DNA of 64,000 bases, taken from Streptomyces diacarni. Its GTDB lineage: Bacteria; Actinomycetota; Actinomycetes; Streptomycetales; Streptomycetaceae. Positions 17,191 through 25,178 of the stretch are shown here, one piece after another. Where the stretch lies: contig NZ_QOIN01000048.1 in the NCBI RefSeq assembly GCF_003323715.1, positions 434,001 to 498,000 on the forward strand, given 5' to 3'. The number at the start of each line of letters is the position of its first letter. Position 1 is the stretch's first letter. The position numbers and the translations under genes are program-made. A model generated the notes under the pieces. That model had not been told where the DNA came from. It did not search any database and saw only the letters and a list, made by a program, of their open reading frames with translations.

Positions 17191-18663
17191 TCAGACGCCC
17201 GAGGTGGTCTCCGGGTCGAACTCGGTGCGCAGCGCGGGCAGGGCCAGCGACAGCAGCGCGGCGCACGCGGTGAGCACCGTGCCGACCAGGAACGCCGAGT
17301 GGAAGCTGGTCAGCAACGCGTCCGGCACGGCGGTGCCGGAGGAGATCTCGTCGTCCAGCCGGTTGCTCGCCAGGGTGGCCAGGATCGCGAGTCCGATCGC
17401 GCCGCCGATCTGCTGGCCGGTGTTGAGCACCCCGGAGGCCGCTCCGGAGTCGGCCTTGGGCACTCCGCTGACGGCCGCCACCACCAGCGGCACCATCGCC
17501 AGTCCGTAACCCGCCGCGCACAGCAGCAGGGTGGGCAGCAGGTCGGTGGGGTAGGAGGCGTCCAGCGGTGTCCTGAGCAGCAGGCCGAGCCCGAGGGTGG
17601 CCGAACCGAGGCCGACCAGGCACAGGGCCCGGCTGCCCACCTTGGGCAGGAGTTGGATCGCGATACCGGAGAAGGCCGCCATCGTGACGCCGAACGGCGC
17701 CCAGGAGATGCCCGCCTTCAGCGGCGACCAGTGCAGCAGGTTCTGCATGTACTGGGTCAGGAAGAAGAAGATGCCGTACAGCCCCGAGGCGGCGAGCAGC
17801 ATCATCACGTTGGCGGTGGAGATCTGCCGGCTGGCGAACAGGCCGAGCCGGATCAGCGGTTCGTCGGCGCGCTGTTCCCGCACCACGAACGCGGCCAGCA
17901 GCACCGCGGAGCCGACGAGCCCGGCCACCGTGGCCGCCGACCCCCACGGGCGGTGGTTGGTGCTGATGACGGTGTAGACGAGCAGCAGCAGCGCCCCGGT
18001 GATCAGGACGGCCCCCGTGCCGTCGGTCGCGGGCCGCTTGGCGGGCCCCTCGGTGCGGTCGGCGAGCGCGGGCCGCAGCGTGAGGGTGAACAGCAGCGCG
18101 CCGATGGGGATGTTGACGAAGAACACCCACCGCCAGTCGATGAGGTCGGTGATGAGGCCGCCCAGCAGCACGCCGGAGACCCCGGAGATGCCGGTGAGAC
18201 CGCCCCAGATGCCCAGCGCCTTGCGGCGCTCCTTCGCCTCCGTGAAGACGGTGATGAGGATGGCCAGGGCGGACGGACTCAGCAGCGCCGCCCCGAATCC
18301 CTGGGCGCCGCGGGAGACGATCAGCATCTCGGACGTGGTGGCGAGCCCGCAGGCGAGCGAGGCGACGGTGAAGACGCCCAGGCCGGTGAGGAACACCCGG
18401 CGGCGGCCGAACAGGTCGGCGCAGCGGCCACCGAGCACCAGGAAACCGCCGAACAGCAGCATGTAGGCGTCGACGACCCAGGCCAGCGAGGCCCGGTCGA
18501 AGTCGAGGCTGCTGCGGATGCTCGGCAGCGCCATGGCGACGACGGTGTCGTCGATGATGACCATGAACTGCGCACCGCAGGTCACCGCGAGCGCGAGGCC
18601 GGCAGCCTTGGGTACCGCGCCGGAGGGGGCCTTCTCGGTGGACCGGGCTGTTCCCCTGCCCAT
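17191..18663 (-). CDS. MFS transporter, DHA2 (EmrB/QacA) family, 14-TM type
   Basis: The 490-aa drug/proton antiporter is the likely exporter or self-resistance pump of the cluster product. Diagnostic features are the first helix AVTCGAQFMVIIDDTVVAMALPSI (motif D1) at about residues 24-47. Motif A is GGRCADLFGRRRVFLTG near 75-91, and motif C lies in LGIWGGLTGISGVSGVLLGG near 135. Fourteen hydrophobic segments can be counted. The ATG at 18663 follows AGGAGATCCCGT. The upstream gap contains an 18728-18770 hairpin, so this gene may also have its own promoter apart from the upstream SDR. Confidence 0.85.
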   Translation of the reverse strand: MGRGTARSTEKAPSGAVPKAAGLALAVTCGAQFMVIIDDTVVAMALPSIRSSLDFDRASLAWVVDAYMLLFGGFLVLGGRCADLFGRRRVFLTGLGVFTVASLACGLATTSEMLIVSRGAQGFGAALLSPSALAILITVFTEAKERRKALGIWGGLTGISGVSGVLLGGLITDLIDWRWVFFVNIPIGALLFTLTLRPALADRTEGPAKRPATDGTGAVLITGALLLLVYTVISTNHRPWGSAATVAGLVGSAVLLAAFVVREQRADEPLIRLGLFASRQISTANVMMLLAASGLYGIFFFLTQYMQNLLHWSPLKAGISWAPFGVTMAAFSGIAIQLLPKVGSRALCLVGLGSATLGLGLLLRTPLDASYPTDLLPTLLLCAAGYGLAMVPLVVAAVSGVPKADSGAASGVLNTGQQIGGAIGLAILATLASNRLDDEISSGTAVPDALLTSFHSAFLVGTVLTACAALLSLALPALRTEFDPETTSGV

Positions 18664-18727
18664 ACGGGATCTCCTGTTCGTCGTGCTGCGTGGGAACACA
18701 GCGTGGGGGTGGTTGCCGGGGCTCTTC

Positions 18728-18770
18728 GTCCCGCCCCGGGGAGCACGTGCAGGGCACCCGGGGGCGGGAC
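18728..18770 (-). terminator. Hairpin between the SDR and the MFS transporter
   Basis: GTCCCGCCCCGGG (18728-18740) pairs with CCCGGGGGCGGGAC (18757-18770), leaving one bulged G and a 16-nt loop. It lies in the 142-bp gap on the minus strand and could attenuate transcription into the exporter, desaturase, FAAL and aminotransferase genes. Confidence 0.5.
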
Positions 18771-18805
18771 ACGGCGGTTCCCGTGCCGGCCCGCTCCCGG
18801 GCGGA

Positions 18806-19732
18806 TCAGGAGGTGCCGGCCTGGGCGACGACCCGGTTGAGCCGGTCCATGCGGGTGGCGAGACTCATCCGGCCCTCCAGACGGAAGGCGGGCAGCCGCC
18901 GCCCGTCGGTGTCGTTGAAGCCGTACTCCTCGGCCAGGTCACCGGTCGAGAGGATCTGCCCTGCGCGGCCTTGCACCTGCGGGTCGGCGGCCAGGTGGAC
19001 GATCGCCCGGCCGACGTACTCGGGGGAGTGGACGACCGCGGCGGGTCCGTCCCCCAGCGCCTCCCAGGCGGCCTCCACCCGCTCGGTGCGCACGAAGCCG
19101 GGGTGCACGGACAGGGCCGTGACCTGCTGCTTGCGCAGGTCCGCCGCGAACGCCTTGCTGAGCCGGTCGCTCGCCGACTTGAACACGTCGTACGCGGCCT
19201 GCCCGAGGTAGGTGTCGCCGTCGGTGAAGCCGATGCCGACGATCAGCCCGCCCTGCCGCTCGATCATCAGCGGCGTGAGCAGCCTGGTGACGTCGTACTG
19301 GGCGCGCAGCGAGCTCTCGCACAGCTCGTACCGCCACATCGGCTGCTTCCAGTAGGGGGCGTCGAAGCGGACGTCGGCGGAGCGTTCGTACCCGGCCCAG
19401 GCGTTGTTCACCAGCAGGTCCACACAGCCGTGCTCGGCCGCGATCCGGTCGGCCAGCGCCTGGTTGTCGTCGCTGGAGCGGTGGTCGCAGCGCACCGCGA
19501 TGCCGGTGCCGCCGCGCGCGGTGACCTCCTGCGCGGTGTCGTCCACCGTGCCCGGCAGATCCTCGGTGCGTCCCGTGGTGCGGCTGCTGCGCCCGGTGAC
19601 GTAGACCGTGGCGCCGGCGCTGCCCAGGGCGAGCGCGATGCCGCGCCCCACGCCCCGGCTGGCGCCGGTGACCACGGCGACGGTCTGCTCCAGCCGCGGG
19701 GGCTGCCACTCCTCGTGCGGGTCCTCGTTCAC
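18806..19732 (-). CDS. Short-chain dehydrogenase (DHRS1-like SDR) with an odd active site
   Basis: The 308-aa Rossmann oxidoreductase has the nucleotide motif TGASRGVGRG (residues about 22-31), NNAWAG and the catalytic pair YDVFK. The family Ser, expected 12-13 residues before the Tyr, is replaced in the segment VGIGFTDGDTYLGQAAYDVFK by Gly/Phe, with a Thr two residues on. This is either a Ser-to-Thr shift or loss of redox activity. The overall order (W-containing loop, RYELCESSLRAQYDVTRLL) resembles the DHRS1 subgroup. The GTG start follows AAAGGACG. It lies 21 nt from the next gene and belongs to the lipid gene set. Confidence 0.8.
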   Translation of the reverse strand: MNEDPHEEWQPPRLEQTVAVVTGASRGVGRGIALALGSAGATVYVTGRSSRTTGRTEDLPGTVDDTAQEVTARGGTGIAVRCDHRSSDDNQALADRIAAEHGCVDLLVNNAWAGYERSADVRFDAPYWKQPMWRYELCESSLRAQYDVTRLLTPLMIERQGGLIVGIGFTDGDTYLGQAAYDVFKSASDRLSKAFAADLRKQQVTALSVHPGFVRTERVEAAWEALGDGPAAVVHSPEYVGRAIVHLAADPQVQGRAGQILSTGDLAEEYGFNDTDGRRLPAFRLEGRMSLATRMDRLNRVVAQAGTS

Positions 19733-19753
19733 GGTTGCGTCCTTTCCGGCTCG

Positions 19754-20770
19754 TCAGCTGAGGTGGGCGGAGGCGTAGGCGAGGGTCTGCGCGTAGGCGT
19801 CCGTGTCCAGGACGTGCGGGACCCCGTAGCGTTCGCGGAGCGTCGGCATGGAGGTGGGCAGCACGCCGCCGCCGCACCGGGTGACCTCGCTGACGTCCCG
19901 CAGCACCGAGAGGTAGGAGCGGGCCAGTGCGGGAAGCCGGCGCAGTTCCTCCGGGTCGAGGGCGTCAGGGTCGGTGACCGGCGGCGGGGCCAGGGGACGC
20001 CCGAGGGAGGCGGCGTGTTTGGCGCACACCTCGACGGCGGTGGCCATGTCCATCGCCTCCTCGCCGTACGTCACCCAGAACTCCCCGCTGTCGTCGCCCA
20101 GTTCGATGCAGCGCAGCACCGCTTTGGCGAGCAGGTCCTGGGGTACGACGTCGATCCGGTTGCCCTCGTGCACCGGGAGGAAGGGGGCGCGCCCGCGGCA
20201 GATCCAGTCCGACATCAGCTGGACGATCTGCCCCCGGGAGGTCCAGCCCGTGCGGGAGTCGCCGATCAGGTTGGTCGGCCGGAAGACGGTGTGCGGCAGG
20301 CCGCTGTCGCGCAGCAGCTGCTCGGAGCGGAGCTTGGAGCGCACGTAGTTGGTGGTGACGTTGGTCTCGCTGAGCCGGTGGGGGGCGCTCGCCGACAGCG
20401 CGGCGACGAACGCGGTGCTCATGAAGTGCACCGTCGCGCCGGACTCCTCGGCGAACTCGATCACCCGGCGGGTGCCTTCCACGTTGACCGGCCGGTAGCG
20501 CTCGTCCGGCAGGCCCCATTCGGTCAGCCCGGCCGAGTGGATGACGGTGTCCACGTCGCGGGCCAGCGCCCGGTAGCTGTCCTCGTCCAGGCCGAAGCGC
20601 GGCTCGGCCAGGTCGGCCGCCAACTGCTCGCCGGCCTCGGCGGGCAGCGAGGTGCCGTGCCGCCTGGTCATCGAGATCAGCCTCAGGGGGCGGCCCGGTA
20701 TCTCCCGCAGGATGGCCCGGCCGACGACGCCGGAGGCCCCCGTCAGCAATACGGTGCGGCTCTCGCTCAT
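19754..20770 (-). CDS. Thioester-reductase-like NAD(P)-dependent SDR (NAD_binding_4)
   Basis: The 338-aa extended SDR has the start VLLTGASGVVGRAILREI, the Thr of MSTAFVA, the catalytic YVRSK and the downstream FRPTNLIGDSRTG. These features are shared with the carboxylic-acid/NRPS terminal reductase (R) domains and fatty acyl-CoA reductases. The most useful role here would be NADPH-dependent release of an ACP-bound acyl chain as an aldehyde or alcohol. A stand-alone epimerase or 3-beta-HSD/OleD-like reduction is the alternative. Its ATG overlaps the stop of the upstream flavoenzyme gene (ATGA), so the two are translationally coupled. Confidence 0.7.
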   Translation of the reverse strand: MSESRTVLLTGASGVVGRAILREIPGRPLRLISMTRRHGTSLPAEAGEQLAADLAEPRFGLDEDSYRALARDVDTVIHSAGLTEWGLPDERYRPVNVEGTRRVIEFAEESGATVHFMSTAFVAALSASAPHRLSETNVTTNYVRSKLRSEQLLRDSGLPHTVFRPTNLIGDSRTGWTSRGQIVQLMSDWICRGRAPFLPVHEGNRIDVVPQDLLAKAVLRCIELGDDSGEFWVTYGEEAMDMATAVEVCAKHAASLGRPLAPPPVTDPDALDPEELRRLPALARSYLSVLRDVSEVTRCGGGVLPTSMPTLRERYGVPHVLDTDAYAQTLAYASAHLS

Positions 20771-22092
20771 GCCCGCGACTCCTTCCACTCCATCAGGCGC
20801 GTGGTGGCACGGGCGCCGACGTACAGCAGGGGCTCCGGCGGGAAGTCCCGCGCCGAGCGCTGCGCGTCGTCGACGTAGAGCAATCGGGAGAACTCCGAGT
20901 CCTTGCCCAGGACGAGGTCCCGCAACACCTTGCCGCCGGTGTGGGTGGCGGCGATCCCGTTGCCGTTGAACCCGTAGCCGTAGAAGATGTTGCCGCCCGG
21001 CAGCGCCCCGAAGTGCGGGGCGTAGTCCCGGGTGATGTCCATGACGCCGCCGTAGGTGTAGGTGAACTTGAGGTCCCGCCACATCGGGAAGAACCGGCCG
21101 AACTCCTCGGCAAGGGCCCGGTAGGCGCGCTGGTCGTTCATGCGGCGGCGGCGCATGTCGCGGCCCCAGAAGTAGAAGGCGGGCCCGCCCGCCCACAGCA
21201 GCCGGTTGTCGGCGGTGAAGCGGGCGCAGGTCAAGAACGTCTTCGCCTCGACCATCCCCTCGCGGCCTTCCCAGGCGATCCGGCCGAGCTGCTCGGTGGT
21301 GAGCGGTTCGCTCACCATGGCGTAACTCCACAGCGGCACGGTCTTGTTGCGGAACTGCTGGAAGGTGAACTGGCGTGCGTTGGCGGCGACGATCACCTTG
21401 TCGGCGGTGATCGTGCCGCCGGGGGTGACGACCTGCGGCCGCACGCCCGGCCGTACCCGGAGCACCGGGGTGTTCTCGTGGACGACGACGCCCCGCTCCT
21501 TTACCACCCGGGCCACGCCGCGGGCCAGCTTGAACGGGTTGACCAGGGCGCCCCCGGTACGCATGGCGCCCAGCACGGCGGGGGAGCCGATCACCTCTTG
21601 TGCGTCGGCCGGCGAGAGGACCGGCGGCTGTTCCCGGCCGGCGATCCTGGTGGCCAGGTCGCGGTCGGTACGCAGCCGGCGCAACTGCGCCTGCGTGCTG
21701 GCCACCATCAGGTAGTCGTTGGCCTCGTACTCCGCGTCGATCTTGTTGCGGCGCGTGAAGCGGCCGATCTCCAGCACGGACCGTCCGACTGCCTGCGAGG
21801 CCTCCAGGGCGCGGCGCGTCCCGAACTCCTTGACCAGTGCCTGGATGTCCTTGCCGATGGTCGGCGTGACGAAGCCGTCGGCCCGGCCCGAGGCCCCGTG
21901 CCCCGCGAACTCGGCCTCGACGACGCGGATGTCCAGCGCGGGCTCGGCCTCCTTGAGGAAGTGCGCGGCCCACAGCCCGGTGTAGCCGCCGCCGACGACG
22001 GCGACGTCGCAGTCCACGTTCTCGCGCAGCGGCGGTTCCGGGACGACCGGCTCCGTCTCGTGCCAGTAGACCACATGTTTTCGCGTACTCAC
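20767..22092 (-). CDS. FAD-dependent oxidoreductase of the DAO/gamma-glutamylputrescine-oxidase type
   Basis: The 441-aa flavoprotein has the dinucleotide motif DVAVVGGGYTGLWAAHFL near residue 29 and C-terminal FNGNGIAATHTGGKVLRDLVLG. That is the DAO-superfamily arrangement used to oxidise amines and amino acids to imines. The segment GASGRADGFVTPTIGKD near 70 follows the PuuB/glycine-oxidase pattern. GTG 22092 abuts the methyltransferase stop (TGAGTG). Coupled to the thioester reductase gene and near an aminotransferase, it may oxidise an amine or imine formed from the reduced lipid chain. Hydrogen peroxide would be the by-product. Confidence 0.75.
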   Translation of the reverse strand: MSTRKHVVYWHETEPVVPEPPLRENVDCDVAVVGGGYTGLWAAHFLKEAEPALDIRVVEAEFAGHGASGRADGFVTPTIGKDIQALVKEFGTRRALEASQAVGRSVLEIGRFTRRNKIDAEYEANDYLMVASTQAQLRRLRTDRDLATRIAGREQPPVLSPADAQEVIGSPAVLGAMRTGGALVNPFKLARGVARVVKERGVVVHENTPVLRVRPGVRPQVVTPGGTITADKVIVAANARQFTFQQFRNKTVPLWSYAMVSEPLTTEQLGRIAWEGREGMVEAKTFLTCARFTADNRLLWAGGPAFYFWGRDMRRRRMNDQRAYRALAEEFGRFFPMWRDLKFTYTYGGVMDITRDYAPHFGALPGGNIFYGYGFNGNGIAATHTGGKVLRDLVLGKDSEFSRLLYVDDAQRSARDFPPEPLLYVGARATTRLMEWKESRA

Positions 22093-22983
22093 TCAGCGCC
22101 CCTTTTCGAGAATTATTCTCGACAGCCCCAGGTGGCGGTTCTGGAAGTGCCTGACGCTCGCCTCCAGATAATTCTCGTAATTGACGACGTTCTCCTCGCT
22201 GGAGAGTCTCACGGCCGCTTCCCTGTTCTCCCGGAGGCGTCGCAGCCATTCCACGCAGGTGCGGCTGTAGTGGTCCGGGTCGTTGCGCAGGGAGACGACG
22301 TCGAAGAGTTTCTCGCTCGATTCGACGACTTCCGAGAGGGCCGGGATCTCGGACTCCGGGAAGATCGTTTCCATGATGAACATCAGCTCCCGCACGGTGG
22401 CCTTGTCCATCACCGTGTTGTTGCCCTTGACGTTCGTCTGGAGGGCGACGCGGCCCCGGGGCGGCAGCCACGCGAAGCAGCGCTCGAAGAACTCCCGGTA
22501 GCCCGCCACCCGCTCGGCGCGGGAGAGGCCGGTCCTGGCGAAGTGCTCGAAGGCGCCGATCGAGACGATCGCGTCGTACGGATCGGCCGGCTGGTGGTCG
22601 AGCCAGTTCTCCACCCGGATCTCGGCCCCGGTGATCCGGGCCGACTCGGCCAGCTCGGCCTGGCTGTCGCTGAGCGTGAGGCCCACGGCGTGCTGGACGC
22701 CGTGCACCTGGGTCATCCGCTTCAGCAGACTGCCCCAGCCGCAGCCCACGTCCAGGACGCGCCGCGCGCCACCGGCGCGCGCCCCCTCGATGAGGTGGTC
22801 CAGCTTCCGCGCCTGCGCCGTCTCCAGGTCGTCGAGCTGCGCCTCCTTCGACCCCGGCTCGGCCCACAAGGCGCAGGTGTAGGTGAGGGAGGAGTCCAGC
22901 CAGAGCGCGTAGAAGTCGTTGGAGACGTCGTAGTGGTGCCGGATCGCCTCGGCGGTGGCGCCCTGGTAGGCGGTGGCGCTCAC
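22093..22983 (-). CDS. Cyclopropane-fatty-acid-synthase-like SAM methyltransferase
   Basis: The 296-aa enzyme has the SAM motif VLDVGCGWGSLLKRM near residue 71 and the CFA synthase landmarks HHYDVSNDFYALWLDSSLTYTCALW (residues 15-39) and AFEHFARTGL. These enzymes methylate or cyclopropanate a double bond in an acyl chain. It is shorter than membrane-phospholipid CFA synthases (about 380-420 aa), lacking their N-terminal domain, and is coupled to an ACP gene (GTGA overlap). It may therefore act on acyl-ACP after the desaturase. The 3' end uses rare ATA/ATT/AAT codons and is AT-rich (22100-22190), with a TCGAGAA/TTCTCGA repeat at 22105-22121. Confidence 0.8.
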   Translation of the reverse strand: MSATAYQGATAEAIRHHYDVSNDFYALWLDSSLTYTCALWAEPGSKEAQLDDLETAQARKLDHLIEGARAGGARRVLDVGCGWGSLLKRMTQVHGVQHAVGLTLSDSQAELAESARITGAEIRVENWLDHQPADPYDAIVSIGAFEHFARTGLSRAERVAGYREFFERCFAWLPPRGRVALQTNVKGNNTVMDKATVRELMFIMETIFPESEIPALSEVVESSEKLFDVVSLRNDPDHYSRTCVEWLRRLRENREAAVRLSSEENVVNYENYLEASVRHFQNRHLGLSRIILEKGR

Positions 22984-23231
22984 GCCGCGGCGCCGGCGGC
23001 CCGGGTCGTCTCGACCAGTTCGACCAGGTCGCCGACCGTCTTCACGTTCGCGGCCTGGCTCGGGTCCAGCTCGACCTCCGCGTCGTCCTCGATCGTGTAG
23101 ACGATGTCGGCGATCTGCAGGCTGGACAGGCCCACCGAGTCGAAGGCGGTATCGGCGCCGAGAGTGAGGTCGGTGGCCTTGCTGCCGAGCTTCTTTGCTA
23201 TGAGGGCACACACGGTGTCGACGGTGATCAC
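22980..23231 (-). CDS. Acyl carrier protein of the lipid cluster
   Basis: The 83-aa ACP is acidic overall. Ser37 in FDSVGLSSLQ is the expected phosphopantetheine site; the residue before it, usually Asp in the DSL motif, is Ser36. Helices II-III (QIADIVYTIEDDAEVELD) look normal. The GTG start follows GAAAGGGAGAACCC, a strong site. It is the first gene of the minus-strand set and diverges from the ThDP enzyme across 189 bp with two palindromic operators. A PPTase gene about 6.5 kb away could activate it, and the FAAL is the likely loading enzyme. Confidence 0.85.
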   Translation of the reverse strand: MITVDTVCALIAKKLGSKATDLTLGADTAFDSVGLSSLQIADIVYTIEDDAEVELDPSQAANVKTVGDLVELVETTRAAGAAA

Positions 23232-23420
23232 GGGTTCTCCCTTTCATTCGAACGCGGTTGAAGGAAGCTAACCCCGCCAGGCGGCACGGCACATGACAGA
23301 CCGGTATGGCAGATCCCTGCCATACGGCCCCCGCTCCCGCATGGCAGACAGGTGCCACTTGCCGGTGCGTGCCGTGCGGAACTGAAATGAACGGACCACC
23401 GCCTGAGAAAAGGACGGTCC
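23232..23420. promoter_or_regulatory. Divergent ACP/ThDP promoter region with two palindromic operators
   Basis: GTATGGCAG-N4-CTGCCATAC (23304-23325) is a perfect 9-bp-arm palindrome. TGGCAG-N4-GTGCCA (23342-23357) is a second, one mismatch from the same core. Their centres are 35 bp apart. The shared half-site TGGCAG and 4-nt spacer indicate one dimeric regulator binding twice, probably controlling both operons. A GTGCCA/TGGCAC pair with a different spacing recurs upstream of the thioesterase operon (38716-38734). The LAL regulator at 29776-32271 or an unlinked factor could be the binder. Confidence 0.65.
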
Positions 23421-25178
23421 ATGAGAACCCCATTCCGTGTGGTCGACTTCATTGTCGACTTCTTGAGCCGGCAGGAAGTCCGTCACGTCTTCGGAGTCGG
23501 TGGCGCCAACATCGAGGACCTCTACGACGCTCTCCACCTGGCGGCACACGGCCCACTCGGCGTGGTCGCGAAACACGAGTTCTCGGCGGCCACGATGGCC
23601 GACGGATATCACCGTGCGGCCCAGCGGATGCCCGTGGTCGCCGCCACCTCCGGCGCCGGCGCCATGAACCTGGTACCCGGACTCGCCGAGCTGCGCGCCT
23701 CCTGCGTACCGGCCCTCGCACTCATCGGACAGCCGCCCGTGTCGCTGAACGGGCGCGGCTCCTTCCAGGAGACCAGCGGCCTGGCGGGCTCCATGGACGC
23801 GGCCCGGCTGTTCGGACAGATCGCCGTCAGCTGCGAGCGGGTGGAGGAACCCGAAGCGATCCTCCAGGCACTCCCGCGGGCCTTCGCCGCCGCGTCGGCC
23901 GCGCCGGGCCCCGCCGTGCTGCTGCTGCCCAAGGACGTGCAACAGGCCGTCCTCGCCCCCTGGGACAGCCCCGTGAGGCAGGCGGCGCCCGAGCGCCCGA
24001 GCTCCGCCGCGGCCGACCGCGCGCGGGCCGTGACCCTGCTGCGCTCGGCCGCGGAACGGCAGGGCGTGGCCGTGATCGCCGGCGAGGGCGTGGCGCGGGC
24101 CGACGCCCGGCCCGAACTCGCCGCGCTCGCCGCGGCGCTCGGGGCGCGCGTCGCGGTGGCACCCGACGCCAAGGACGTCTTCGACGACCGGGACCCCCGG
24201 CATCTCGGCATCGCCGGAGTGATCGGCAGCGGCCAGGTGCAGTCCGCGCTGGAACAGGCTTCCGCCGTCCTGCTGGCCGGCACCCGGCTGCCGCAGATGG
24301 CAGGCGCCGGGCTGCACGACCACCTCAAGGGGGTGCCGGTCGTCTGCCTCGACCCCCGGCCGCCGTTCCTGGAGCCGCACGAGGACCTGGTGCGGCTCAC
24401 CGGGGACCTGCGGGAGGAGATGAGGCTGCTCACCGGGGAGCTGCTCGCACCCGGCGCGGGGCTCCAGCAGCGCAACGGTGCCGCGCGGGCCCTGGTGGAC
24501 AACCTGGCGGCACAGCAGGCGAGCGCCCCGTCCGCGGAGCTGCCGCACGTGCCGGACTCGGCGGCGCTGGACATGACGACGGCGGCGCGCCTGGTCGGTG
24601 CGGCCCTCCCCGAGCGCTCCACCGTGGTCAGCGACGCGGGCAACACCGGTGCCGTCACCATCCACCACGTGGGCGTGCCGCCGGGAGGCCGGTTCATCGT
24701 CGCCATGGGCATGGGCGGCATGGGCCACAGCTTCGGCGCGGCCGTCGGTGCCGCGTTCGCCACCGGGCGGCGCACCTGCGTACTGGCCGGTGACGGGGCG
24801 TTCTTCATGCACGGCATGGAGGTGCACACCGCGATCGAGCACCGGCTGCCCGTCACATTCGTGATCTTCGACAACCGGTCGCACGGCATGTGCCGCACCA
24901 GGGAGCAGCTCTTCTACGGGGGCGACTACTCCTACAACCTCTTCCGCCCGGCCCGGATCGGTGACGGCATGGCCGCCATGTTCCCCGGCCTGGACGCGGT
25001 GACCGCCCGGAGCGCGGGCGAACTGCGCGCGGCGCTCGGACGGGCCCACGCCACCCGCGCGCCGGCCCTGATCTGCGTCGAGACCGACCCGGCCGAGGTG
25101 CCCCCGTTCCGTCCTTTCCAGGACGCCATCGCCGCCGGATCCCACCGGCCTCTCAACCAAGGAGTCGTACCAGGATGA
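23421..25178 (+). CDS. ThDP-dependent acetolactate-synthase-like enzyme
   Basis: The 585-aa enzyme has the complete ThDP layout. The N-terminal PYR domain contains the cofactor-activating Glu in VVAKHEFSAATMADGYHRA (near residue 54). It is followed by a central Rossmann-like region and a PP domain with AGDGAFFMHGMEVHTAIEHRLPVTFVIFDNR, the GDG...N Mg-diphosphate motif (near 455-485). Such enzymes decarboxylate a 2-oxo acid, usually pyruvate, and add the acyl anion to an acceptor. With an acyl-aldehyde supply nearby, it is a good candidate for C-C bond formation. It overlaps the next gene by 4 bp. The start follows AAAGGACGGTCC. Confidence 0.85.
   Translation: MRTPFRVVDFIVDFLSRQEVRHVFGVGGANIEDLYDALHLAAHGPLGVVAKHEFSAATMADGYHRAAQRMPVVAATSGAGAMNLVPGLAELRASCVPALALIGQPPVSLNGRGSFQETSGLAGSMDAARLFGQIAVSCERVEEPEAILQALPRAFAAASAAPGPAVLLLPKDVQQAVLAPWDSPVRQAAPERPSSAAADRARAVTLLRSAAERQGVAVIAGEGVARADARPELAALAAALGARVAVAPDAKDVFDDRDPRHLGIAGVIGSGQVQSALEQASAVLLAGTRLPQMAGAGLHDHLKGVPVVCLDPRPPFLEPHEDLVRLTGDLREEMRLLTGELLAPGAGLQQRNGAARALVDNLAAQQASAPSAELPHVPDSAALDMTTAARLVGAALPERSTVVSDAGNTGAVTIHHVGVPPGGRFIVAMGMGGMGHSFGAAVGAAFATGRRTCVLAGDGAFFMHGMEVHTAIEHRLPVTFVIFDNRSHGMCRTREQLFYGGDYSYNLFRPARIGDGMAAMFPGLDAVTARSAGELRAALGRAHATRAPALICVETDPAEVPPFRPFQDAIAAGSHRPLNQGVVPG

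Noticed and set aside
16430..18772. 780-codon minus-strand open frame across desaturase and transporter
   Set aside because: It crosses two convincing genes in another frame and has Arg/His-rich composition.
14492..23231. Terminal-alkyne (JamABC) starter-unit cassette
   Set aside because: FAAL, desaturase and ACP are present, but a CFA-like methyltransferase, DAO, reductase and aminotransferase are added and no PKS follows. The cassette may be related but cannot be called alkyne-forming.
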